In this document: positions 35,345 to 42,231 of the stretch, one piece after another
How positions within the stretch are numbered: the stretch's first letter is position 1
Layout of the letters: every line of letters begins with the position of its first letter
Made by a program: the position numbers and the translations under genes
Source of the DNA: an uncultured Clostridia bacterium
GTDB lineage: Bacteria; Bacillota; Clostridia; Christensenellales; Aristaeellaceae
DNA: 42,231 nucleotides
Assembly (NCBI GenBank): GCA_946407745.1
Contig: CAMJPQ010000027.1
Coordinates: 1 to 42,231 of the forward strand
Direction of reading: 5' to 3'
The notes under the pieces: model-generated
Seen by the model: the letters and a program-made list of their open reading frames with translations, nothing else
The model's database searches: none
What the model was told of the DNA's origin: nothing

Positions 35345-36514
35345 TTAATCAAGGAAGTCATGCAGGCGGCGGCTCTTGGCCGGTGTGCGCAGCTTGCGCA
35401 GCGCCTTGGCCTCAATCTGCCGTATGCGCTCGCGGGTCACCTGAAACTCGCGGCCAACCTCCTCCAGGGTGTGCTGGCGGCCGTCCTTCAGGCCAAAGCG
35501 GAGCTGCAGCACGCGGCGCTCCCTCTCCGTCAGCGTGGCCAGGGCGCTGTTCAGCTCCTCCCGCATCAGTGTCTGTGCGGCGGCGTCCACCGGCGCCGGG
35601 GCATCCTCATCGGCGATGAAGTCGCCCAGATGGCTGTCCTCCTCCTCGCCGATGGGGGTCTCCAGGCTCACCGGGTCCTGCGCGATTTTCTGTATCTCCT
35701 GCACCTTGCCCTCAGACATGCCCATGGCCCTGGCGATCTCGGAGGTGGTGGGCTCGCGCCCGTACTCCTGCTGCAGGCTGCGGCTGGTGCGGATCATCTT
35801 GTTGATGGTTTCCACCATATGCACGGGGATGCGTATGGTGCGCGCCTGGTCAGCGATGGCGCGGGTGATGGACTGGCGGATCCACCAGGTGGCGTAGGTG
35901 GAGAACTTGAAGCCCTTGGTGTAGTCAAACTTCTCCACGCTCTTGATCAGGCCCAGGTTGCCCTCCTGTATCAGGTCCAGGAAGGGCATGCCGCGCCCTG
36001 TATAGCGCTTGGCGATGGAAACCACCAGGCGCAGGTTGGCCTCGGAAAGGGTCTTGCGCGCCGCGTCCTGCTCCTCGGGTGTGCCATGCACCAGGCGCCG
36101 GGCCACCTCCTGCTCCTCCTCTGCGGAGAGCAGCGGAATGCGGCCGATTTCCTTCAGGTACATGCGCACCGCATCGTTCACACTGGCATCGTCGGCGCTT
36201 GTGACGGCTGTCACATCCTCCTGCGGCTGCTCCTCGGGCACGGTGTCATCCTTGACGAACTGCACCGTCACCCCGTTGATGGCCAGGCGGTCCAGCACCT
36301 CATCCAGCGCATCCGGCGTCATGCCGCACGCCAGCATGGAGTCCATCACCAGCTCCGCGGGCACCGGTCCGCGTCCCCTGAGCATGGTCATCAGGCGCGA
36401 CCAGGCGCCCATATCAGCCGCTGATTCCGTCTCCGGCAGGGTGTTGTCCTCGTTTGCGCCTTGCTGCAGCTGACCGTCCTGTAATCTTTCCTCTTGCTTT
36501 CTCTCTTCTGACAT
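35345..36514 (-). CDS. rpoD: Primary sigma factor RpoD/SigA, upstream copy
   Basis: A 389-residue sigma-70 protein with the canonical region order: N-terminal region 1.1, [18 protein letters not shown] (1.2), [20 protein letters not shown] (2.1-2.2), [18 protein letters not shown] (2.3-2.4), and [18 protein letters not shown] with the standard DFLD end (4.2). This is the form I would name SigA. The ATG at 36514 follows AAGGAG at about 9 nt; a TTG at 36532 is less likely. It lies 76 nt after dnaG, the conserved dnaG-rpoD order, and 127 nt before a second sigma gene. Confidence 0.95.
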   Translation of the reverse strand: MSEERKQEERLQDGQLQQGANEDNTLPETESAADMGAWSRLMTMLRGRGPVPAELVMDSMLACGMTPDALDEVLDRLAINGVTVQFVKDDTVPEEQPQEDVTAVTSADDASVNDAVRMYLKEIGRIPLLSAEEEQEVARRLVHGTPEEQDAARKTLSEANLRLVVSIAKRYTGRGMPFLDLIQEGNLGLIKSVEKFDYTKGFKFSTYATWWIRQSITRAIADQARTIRIPVHMVETINKMIRTSRSLQQEYGREPTTSEIARAMGMSEGKVQEIQKIAQDPVSLETPIGEEEDSHLGDFIADEDAPAPVDAAAQTLMREELNSALATLTERERRVLQLRFGLKDGRQHTLEEVGREFQVTRERIRQIEAKALRKLRTPAKSRRLHDFLD

Positions 36515-36590
36515 CCTGCACAGCTCCTTCAAGGGGGGTCGGTCCGGCGGCTCAGTGTGTACGGAAGCTGTGGAGAGCGCATGGCTTTTC

Positions 36591-38387
36591 TCAACGGATC
36601 CGCAGTCTTTTCAGTTCTTCAGTCAGTTCGGCAGCCTCCTTCAAGGCTTGTGCTTTTTCTTCACCGGTGAGGTCCTTGAGGCGCTCACGCACGGCAGACA
36701 GCCGGTCCTCCACCCGCTGCCTGCGCAGGGTATTCAGGCAATCCTCCACCATGGCCAGCTGTTCATCCACACTCTCTCCCGGCTGAGTGAAAAGGAGGCG
36801 CGCCACGCGCTCCTTGTCCTGTTCAGTCGCCTGGCTTTCCACCAGGTCGGAGGGGGTGGCGTCCCCCTGCAGCGCCCCGTACAGACTACGCAGCAGCGGG
36901 TCGGAAAAGTCGTCCTCAGTGGCGATATCCTTGGGCAGCTGGCTGGAGGCCAGCAGTGAAATCATCATCTCCTCAGCGCGCTGCCGCTCTGTCGGGGCGG
37001 CAGTGCTGTGCGGCGCGGCGCGCAGCTGCGACCGCTGTTCGGCCGCCTGCTGGCGCTTTTCCTCCCTTTGCAAGGCCGGCAGCTCGCTCCTGGCCTGTTC
37101 CAGCAGCGTTTCGCTGCTGAAGCCTGTCTGAAGCGTCAGCTCCCTCAGGCGCTCCTCGCGCTCCACGGGGTCGAGCTGCGCGATGATTTTCGCGCCCTCC
37201 CGCGCCAGCGCGGAGCGCCCCTCCTGGGTGGAAAGATCCTGCTGCGCGGCGGCCCGGCGCAGCCGGTAGGCAGCCGGTGTGAGCACGGGCAGGCTTTGAA
37301 AGGCCTCCATGCCGCGCTGCCGCATGAATTCGTCCGGGTCCAGCCCGTCGGGAAAGTCGAGTACCCGCGCAGGCACGCCGGCTTTTTCCAGCACCTCCAG
37401 CCCGCGCAGTATGGCATGCTGGCCAGCGCTGTCGCCGTCGTAGGCGAGGTAGACCGTGGGTGCGAAGCGCTTCAGCAACAGGGCCTGCTCCGGGGTCAGC
37501 GCGGTGCCCAGCGTGGCGCACACACCGCGCACGCCGAATTGGGTCAGGGCCACCACGTCCATATAGCCCTCGACCAGGATCACACGCTGCAGCGCGCGCT
37601 CCTTTCTCAGCAGGTTGGCGGCGAACACGCCCAGCCGCTTGTTGAAAACAGGCGTGTCGGCGGTGTTGAGGTATTTGGGGCCGTTGTCTTCGCTGTTCAG
37701 CTTGCGCCCGCCAAAGCCCAGCACGTTGCCGTACTGGTCTATGATGGGAAACATTGCGCGGCTGTGAAACATGTCCCGCACAGTCCTTGGCAGCCCCTTT
37801 TCCTCATCGGCGGGGTAAACCTTTACAAGGCCGGCGAGCGCCTGCTCCTCTTCGGTATAGCCCGCTTCCAGCAGGCTGCGGTACAGCGCGTCGCGCCGGG
37901 AAGCGGCTGCGCCGAGGCCGAACTTGCGTATCACGCTGTCGGTCAGTCCGCGGCCCTTGAGGTAGTTCAGCGCGGCCTCGCCCTCCGGCGCATAAAGCTG
38001 TCGGTGATAAAACTGCGCCGCCTCCCTGTTGGCGGCCAGCAGTCTTTCCCGCTGGCTGCGTTTTTTCTGCCAGTCGGGATCCTCCTGCATCTCCGGCAGG
38101 GGGATGTGCAGCTGGTCTGCCAGGCGCTTCACCGCGTCGGCAAATTCCAGGTGCTCAATGTTCATCACAAAATCGATGACCGAGCCGCAGGCCTTGCAGC
38201 CAAAGCAGTAATACAGCTGCCTGTCCGGGTTGACGGAAAAGGAGGCGGTTTTTTCGCCGTGGAAGGGGCACAGGCCCCACCATCGGCCTCCGTTCTTCTT
38301 CAGGGGCACATAGCCGGAGACGATCTGCACAATGTCCGCGCGGGCGCGCAGCTCTTCCAGCCACTGCCGCGGAAACCTTCCGGCCAT
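36591..38387 (-). CDS. dnaG: DNA primase DnaG
   Basis: A 598-residue primase. The CHC2 zinc finger uses Cys40, His43, Cys61 and Cys64 (CPFHGEK and CFGC). The catalytic core and TOPRIM follow, with [10 protein letters not shown] and AYDGDSAG carrying the acidic metal-binding residues. A C-terminal helicase-binding region ends in [12 protein letters not shown]. The start at 38387 has AAAGGGTGAG before it. It sits between dgt and rpoD in one operon, the usual macromolecular-synthesis order. Confidence 0.96.
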   Translation of the reverse strand: MAGRFPRQWLEELRARADIVQIVSGYVPLKKNGGRWWGLCPFHGEKTASFSVNPDRQLYYCFGCKACGSVIDFVMNIEHLEFADAVKRLADQLHIPLPEMQEDPDWQKKRSQRERLLAANREAAQFYHRQLYAPEGEAALNYLKGRGLTDSVIRKFGLGAAASRRDALYRSLLEAGYTEEEQALAGLVKVYPADEEKGLPRTVRDMFHSRAMFPIIDQYGNVLGFGGRKLNSEDNGPKYLNTADTPVFNKRLGVFAANLLRKERALQRVILVEGYMDVVALTQFGVRGVCATLGTALTPEQALLLKRFAPTVYLAYDGDSAGQHAILRGLEVLEKAGVPARVLDFPDGLDPDEFMRQRGMEAFQSLPVLTPAAYRLRRAAAQQDLSTQEGRSALAREGAKIIAQLDPVEREERLRELTLQTGFSSETLLEQARSELPALQREEKRQQAAEQRSQLRAAPHSTAAPTERQRAEEMMISLLASSQLPKDIATEDDFSDPLLRSLYGALQGDATPSDLVESQATEQDKERVARLLFTQPGESVDEQLAMVEDCLNTLRRQRVEDRLSAVRERLKDLTGEEKAQALKEAAELTEELKRLRIR

Positions 38388-38441
38388 GCTCTCACCCTTT
38401 CTTTATTCTGCGCAAATTGCGAAATTCCTGCTTTTGGCCGT

Positions 38442-39443
38442 TCACCTGGAAAACCCGCTGGGCACAAACAGGCGCTCGTAGGTATGTATGGCGTACCGAT
38501 CCGTCATGCCGGAGAGGAAATCCGCCACGGCCCGGTCCGTGCCCTCCTGGTACCCGATGAGCATGTACTCCTCCGGCATTTCCCCGGGGTGCTGCGTGTA
38601 ATAGCCGAACAGGCCACGCAGCACATAGTCGCACCGCACCTCTTCCTCCGCGCGCCACCTGTCGCGGTAGACCCTCTCGAACATGAATTCCCTCATGGCC
38701 TCCATGGCGGATTGCACCAGGGGGCTCATGCTGATCTCCGGCTGCCCCTGGCTGTTTTCCACCACATCCAGTATCATGGTGTTGATGCGCTCCCCGTGGG
38801 TGCGGCCCAGCGCGCGCAGGCAGTCCTGCGGCACCTCAAAGGCCTGGAGCACCCCGCCCCTCAGCGCGTCGTCCAGGTCATGGTTCAGGTAGGCTATACG
38901 GTCCGCGAGGCGCACGCACGCGCCCTCCATCGTTGCGGGGCGCTGTGTGCCGGAATGGCACAGTATGCCGTCGCGCACCTCCCAGGTCAGGTTCAGGCCG
39001 TCCCCGCCGTTTTCCAGCCGCTCCACCACACGCAGCGACTGCTCGTTGTGGCGGAAGCCCTCCGGCAGCAGGCTGTCCAGTGTGCGCTCGCCGATGTGGC
39101 CAAAGGGGGTGTGCCCCAGGTCGTGCCCCAGGGCGATTGCCTCTGTCAGGTCTTCATTGAGCCGCAGCGACCTGGCGATGGTGCGCGCCACCTGCGCCAC
39201 CTCCAATGTGTGGGTCAGGCGGGTGCGGTAGTGGTCCCCCTCCGGTGCGAGGAAAACCTGTGTTTTGAATTTCAGCCGCCGGAAGGACTTGCAGTGGATG
39301 ATCCTGTCCCTGTCGCGCTGAAAACCGGTGCGCAGGGCACAGGGCTCAATCTCCCGCTCGCGCCCTCGGCTCCGGGCCGAGCACGTGCCGTAAGGCGAAA
39401 GCCACTCAGCCTCCCGCTTTTCCAGTTCCTCCCGGATGGTCAT
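38442..39443 (-). CDS. dgt: Deoxyguanosine triphosphate triphosphohydrolase-like protein
   Basis: A 333-residue HD-domain nucleotidase of the dGTPase-like family, which cuts dNTPs to nucleoside and triphosphate. HD ligands are seen in RLTHTLEVAQVA and ALGHDLGHTPFGH, with further conserved FRHNEQSLRV and ADRIAYLNHDLDDA. It belongs to the shorter, non-enterobacterial type, which often lies before dnaG. The start at 39443 follows AGGAGG. It is the first gene of the minus-strand dgt-dnaG-rpoD run. Confidence 0.94.
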   Translation of the reverse strand: MTIREELEKREAEWLSPYGTCSARSRGREREIEPCALRTGFQRDRDRIIHCKSFRRLKFKTQVFLAPEGDHYRTRLTHTLEVAQVARTIARSLRLNEDLTEAIALGHDLGHTPFGHIGERTLDSLLPEGFRHNEQSLRVVERLENGGDGLNLTWEVRDGILCHSGTQRPATMEGACVRLADRIAYLNHDLDDALRGGVLQAFEVPQDCLRALGRTHGERINTMILDVVENSQGQPEISMSPLVQSAMEAMREFMFERVYRDRWRAEEEVRCDYVLRGLFGYYTQHPGEMPEEYMLIGYQEGTDRAVADFLSGMTDRYAIHTYERLFVPSGFSR

Positions 39444-39536
39444 GCCCCCGCCTCCTGTCCGCAGCCATGCGCGGCCGCTGCCTTGACTGTTTTCGACACC
39501 GGAGGCGAAATTCCTGTCCACCTGCGCATTTTTCGT

Positions 39537-39567
39537 CAAAAGCCCCGCGCCGGGCAGGCGCGGGGGC
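39537..39567 (-). terminator. Intrinsic terminator after the FGGY kinase gene
   Basis: On the minus strand a 9-bp GC-only stem (39543-39551 with 39557-39565) has a 5-nt loop and is followed by TTTTGACG. It lies 35 nt past the kinase stop. The TTGACG just after it could also form the -35 box of a dgt promoter, but no clear -10 follows. Confidence 0.78.
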
Positions 39568-39601
39568 AGTCAGCCGAAAGGTAACAGCGTTTGATGAAAA
39601 G

Positions 39602-41191
39602 TCAGGCCAGGGCTTCCGCCACGGCGCGCTCGGCGGGCAGGCAGGCCTTATAGGCGGCAAGCCATTTCCTGAAGCCCGCGGTTTCCTCCGCGTCCGGCGC
39701 CAGCGTGCTGCCGGGCAGGCCGGCAAAGATCTTCTGCGCGAGGTAGTCCTCCAGCGGCAGGCCGCCCGCGTCCAGCAGGTAAGCGGCCAGCACCGCCATG
39801 CCCCACGCGCCGCCCTCTCCGGCGGTTTGCATCACGGTCACCGGAACATTCAGCGCGGCGGCAAGCAGGCGCTGCCCCACCACAGGCGTCTTGAACAGGC
39901 CGCCGTGGCCGAGGATGGCATCGATGGCCACCTTTTCATCCCCGGTGAGAATCTCCATGCCGATGGAAAGCGCCGCCACGGCGGAATAGATCTGCGCGCG
40001 CATAAAGGCCGGCAGTGACAGTGACCTGTCCGCACGGCGGGCCAGCATCGGCGCGCCCTTGTCCGTGTGGGTCACCGGCTCGCCGGAGAAGTAGTTGAAG
40101 CTGATCAGCTCATCCGCGTCCGGCGCGGAGGCCAGCGCCGCCTCAAACAGCTTTGTGTACATTTCCCCCGTGGAAACGCTCGCGCCGAACAGCTCGGCAG
40201 CCTGCCTGAGAAGCCCTGCCCACGCGTTCAGGTCGGAGGTGCAGGTGTTGCAGTGCACCATGGCCACGGGCTTTCCCGTGGGGGTGGTCACAATGTCAAT
40301 TTCCTCATGCACCCTGTCCAGCGGCTTTTCCAGCACCACCATCGCGAAAATCGACGTGCCCGCGGACACGTTGCCCGTGCGCTCCTTCACCGCGTTGGTG
40401 GCGGTCATGCCGGTTCCGGCGTCGCCCTCCGGCGGGCACAGCGGGCAGCCGGGTTCAAGGTCGCCCTCCGTATCCAGCAGCGCCGCGCCCTCCGCGCTCA
40501 GTGTCCCGGCCGGCGCTCCGGCAGGCAGCACTTTGGGCAGAATGTCTTCCAGCTTCCACGGATAGCCCTTGCCGGCCAGGTGGGCGTCATAGGCTGCCAG
40601 CCGCGCGGCGTCCCAGCTCATGGCCGCGCTGTCAATGGGGAACATGCCGGAGGCGTCGCCCACGCCGAGCACCTTCTGCCCGGTCAGAAGCCAGTGGACG
40701 TAACCGGCCAGCGTGGTCAGGAAGCGGATGTCCTTCACATGCTCCTCGCCGTTCATCACCGCCTGCTCCAGGTGCGCGATCGACCACCGCTGCGGGATGT
40801 TGAAGTCCATCAGTTCGGTCAGCGCCTGCGCGGCGGGGCCGGTGATGGTGTTTCGCCAGGTGCGGAAGGGCGTCAGCAGGCGCATCTGATCGTCAAAGGG
40901 CAGGTAGCCGTGCATCATGGCGCTGACACCCATGGCGCCAATCCTGCGCAGGGTCACGCCGTATTCCGCCCTGACCTGTTCCTTCATGCTGTGATAGCAC
41001 GCGGCCAGGCCTTCCTTCACCTGCTGCAGGCTGTAGGTCCACACGCCGTTTTCCAGCGTGTCCTGCCAGGTGTAGTCGCCGGAGGCAACGGGTGTGCCTT
41101 CCGGCGTGATGAGCACCGCCTTGACACGGGTGGAACCGAATTCAATGCCAAGCACCGCCCAGCCCTGAGTGAGGATTTCTGCTGTATTCAT
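39602..41191 (-). CDS. FGGY-family carbohydrate kinase
   Basis: A 529-residue sugar kinase of the FGGY family. The ATP-binding phosphate-1 loop is in VLGIEFGSTRVKAVLI, the substrate-side region in MGVSAMMHGYLPFD, and the phosphate-2/adenosine part in TGNVSAGTSIFAMVV and AGEGGAWGMAVLAAYL. Several gut Clostridia carry this clade near pentose or uronate genes; xylulose or ribulose is the likely kind of substrate but cannot be fixed from the sequence. The start at 41191 has GGAGGTG before it. It is a one-gene unit, read from its own promoter and closed by a terminator. Confidence 0.88.
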   Translation of the reverse strand: MNTAEILTQGWAVLGIEFGSTRVKAVLITPEGTPVASGDYTWQDTLENGVWTYSLQQVKEGLAACYHSMKEQVRAEYGVTLRRIGAMGVSAMMHGYLPFDDQMRLLTPFRTWRNTITGPAAQALTELMDFNIPQRWSIAHLEQAVMNGEEHVKDIRFLTTLAGYVHWLLTGQKVLGVGDASGMFPIDSAAMSWDAARLAAYDAHLAGKGYPWKLEDILPKVLPAGAPAGTLSAEGAALLDTEGDLEPGCPLCPPEGDAGTGMTATNAVKERTGNVSAGTSIFAMVVLEKPLDRVHEEIDIVTTPTGKPVAMVHCNTCTSDLNAWAGLLRQAAELFGASVSTGEMYTKLFEAALASAPDADELISFNYFSGEPVTHTDKGAPMLARRADRSLSLPAFMRAQIYSAVAALSIGMEILTGDEKVAIDAILGHGGLFKTPVVGQRLLAAALNVPVTVMQTAGEGGAWGMAVLAAYLLDAGGLPLEDYLAQKIFAGLPGSTLAPDAEETAGFRKWLAAYKACLPAERAVAEALA

Positions 41192-41231
41192 ACCGAAAGC
41201 ACCTCCGTATGGTATTGTTTTCCGTTCCTCT

Positions 41232-41258
41232 ACCATACCACATTTTTCCCCGTTTGAA
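41232..41258 (-). promoter_or_regulatory. Possible extended -10 promoter for the FGGY kinase gene
   Basis: On the minus strand TATGGT (41232-41237) is preceded by TGG, an extended -10 arrangement, with TTCAAA (41253-41258) at 15-nt spacing. The spacing is short and the -10 box matches poorly, so this is tentative. Confidence 0.35.
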
Positions 41259-41270
41259 CAGCCCCGCGCC

Positions 41271-41299
41271 TTGCAATTCGAGTCAGCGGATGCTATAGT
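41271..41299 (+). promoter_or_regulatory. Sigma-A type promoter for the methyltransferase gene
   Basis: TTGCAA (41271-41276), a 17-nt spacer, then TATAGT (41294-41299). The transcript should begin near 41306, giving a leader of about 83 nt, longer than its neighbours, in which I see no strong hairpin. Confidence 0.72.
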
Positions 41300-41388
41300 C
41301 ATCCCATCGGCGCACAGTCTTTCATATGTCGCAATGCATCGCTGCAGCGGAGACACGTAACCGACAGTGCACAGAGGAGGGAGCCGCC

Positions 41389-42144
41389 ATGAGATACCAG
41401 GACATCAACGCGGAGACGATCGACCGCTGGGTGGCGGAGGGCTGGGAATGGGGCCAGCCCGTCGATCATAAGACGTGCCGGAGGGCCGCCCGGGGTGAGT
41501 GGGAGGTGCTGCTGACGCCGACGCGACCTGTGCCGCACAGCTGGTTCGGTGACCTGCGCGGGAAGAGGGTGCTGGGGCTGGCCAGCGGCGGCGGGCAGCA
41601 GATGCCCATTTTCGCCCTGCTCGGCGCGGAATGCACCGTGCTGGATTACTCCGCACGCCAGCTGGAGAGCGAGCAGCTGGTCGCCGGGCGGGAAGGCTAC
41701 GATATCCGCATTGTCCGCGCGGACATGACACAGCCGCTTCCCTTTGAGGATGAAGCCTTCGACCTGATCTTTCACCCGGTGTCCAACTGCTACGTACGTG
41801 AAGTGCGCCCCATCTGGCGGGAATGCTGGCGCGTGCTGAAGCCGGGCGGCACACTGCTGGCCGGCCTGGACATCGGCGTTAATTACATTGTGGACGAGGA
41901 AGAACGGGAGATCATCAACCGCCTGCCCTTTGATCCGCTGGCGGATGAAAGCCATCGGCGCCAGCTGGAGGAGCAGGACTGCGGCATGCAGTTTTCCCAC
42001 ACGCTGGAGGAACAGATCGGCGGGCAGCTGGAGGCCGGCTTTACACTGCTGGGCCTCTATGAGGACACCAACAGCGAGGGGCGGCTGAAGGAGATGAACA
42101 TTCCGTCGTTTGTGGCGACGAGGGCTGTGAAGCGCTTACAGTGA
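41389..42144 (+). CDS. Class I SAM-dependent methyltransferase
   Basis: A 251-residue methyltransferase with motif I at VLGLASGGGQQMPIFALLGA, motif II at CTVLDYSARQL, motif III-IV in IVRADMTQPLPFEDEAFDLIFHPVS and a post-motif EVRPIWRECWRVLKPGG. It resembles the ubiE/Methyltransf_11 group common in Clostridia, where the substrate is unknown; a small molecule is more likely than RNA or protein. The start at 41389 follows GAGGAGG at 8 nt. It is transcribed divergently from the FGGY kinase and closed by a terminator. Confidence 0.88.
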   Translation: MRYQDINAETIDRWVAEGWEWGQPVDHKTCRRAARGEWEVLLTPTRPVPHSWFGDLRGKRVLGLASGGGQQMPIFALLGAECTVLDYSARQLESEQLVAGREGYDIRIVRADMTQPLPFEDEAFDLIFHPVSNCYVREVRPIWRECWRVLKPGGTLLAGLDIGVNYIVDEEEREIINRLPFDPLADESHRRQLEEQDCGMQFSHTLEEQIGGQLEAGFTLLGLYEDTNSEGRLKEMNIPSFVATRAVKRLQ

Positions 42145-42150
42145 GACGGT

Positions 42151-42174
42151 ACCGGGGCGGCGCTCCGGTTTTTT
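42151..42174 (+). terminator. Intrinsic terminator after the methyltransferase gene
   Basis: A 7-bp stem (42151-42157 with 42163-42169, one G-T wobble) around a 5-nt loop is followed by six T residues. Confidence 0.88.
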
Positions 42175-42231
42175 GTTCTTGAATTTACAATCTAAGTGCA
42201 ACAGGGAAAAGAATAGTGACTCAAAGCTGAG

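Noticed and set aside
37008-39584. 858-codon plus-strand open frame opposite dnaG and dgt
   Set aside because: Antisense to two conserved genes; composition is that of a shadow frame.
39444-39601. dgt promoter starting with TTGACG near 39534-39539
   Set aside because: The -35 box is good but the best -10 at correct spacing (AGGAAT) matches only half of the consensus, so it is not listed.

Overview
The window (about 42 kb, GC-rich by eye) looks like a chromosomal piece of a high-GC anaerobic Firmicute, most likely a gut Clostridia lineage. The reasons are the gene pairs and families that travel together in that group: DUF512 radical-SAM-like protein - Der - PlsY; LepA - HemW; ACT protein - DUF711 - Obg - YhbY; and dGTPase - DnaG - RpoD - TrmK - Nif3 - zinc-ribbon protein. 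Strong AGGAGG ribosome sites and sigma-A type promoters (several with exact 17-nt spacers) fit this. There is no rRNA, tRNA, CRISPR array or complete insertion sequence.

Layout. 1-1741: the 3' part of an extracytoplasmic protein made of at least five tandem FMN-binding (flavinylation) domains. 1817-8243: an acetyltransferase-phosphomannose isomerase fusion, a MIF-like tautomerase, glycogen phosphorylase and a GH13 alpha-glucanase, each of the first three followed or preceded by its own terminator or promoter. 8300-14325: an intracellular plant-polysaccharide cluster with a divergent DUF1961 (YesU-like)/PL26 (YetA-like) pair facing a two-gene operon encoding an ankyrin-GH43 fusion and a sugar isomerase. 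14524-25210: a long plus-strand housekeeping run (DUF512, der, plsY, lepA, SLOG protein, hemW, ACT, DUF711, obg, yhbY, deoxyinosine glycosylase). 25173-26778: minus-strand glutamine-amidotransferase-like hydrolase and ispE. 26983-28545: DUF1934, an unknown protein and a metallo-beta-lactamase-fold protein. 28560-30023: P1-family peptidase and free-methionine sulfoxide reductase. 30344-39443: minus-strand dgt - dnaG - rpoD - rpoD - trmK - nif3 - zinc ribbon - M18 aminopeptidase. 39602-42144: FGGY sugar kinase and a divergent methyltransferase.

The least explained parts are non-coding. Two copies of one intergenic element (about 26791-26971 and 30084-30351) share conserved primary-sequence blocks, while one of their hairpins keeps its position but changes both arms, as a structured RNA or palindromic mobile repeat would. 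Both lie just upstream of a minus-strand gene in the same orientation and both are bracketed by short direct repeats. A second nested hairpin fills the plsY-lepA gap and repeats the lepA ribosome-binding sequence inside itself.

The most unusual proteins are the multi-domain FMN-binding protein (with two almost identical domain units, a recent duplication), the GNAT-ManA fusion, the ankyrin-GH43 fusion, a bacterial MIF homologue, and two adjacent complete primary sigma factors. Everything here is read from sequence by eye; no database search or folding program was run.
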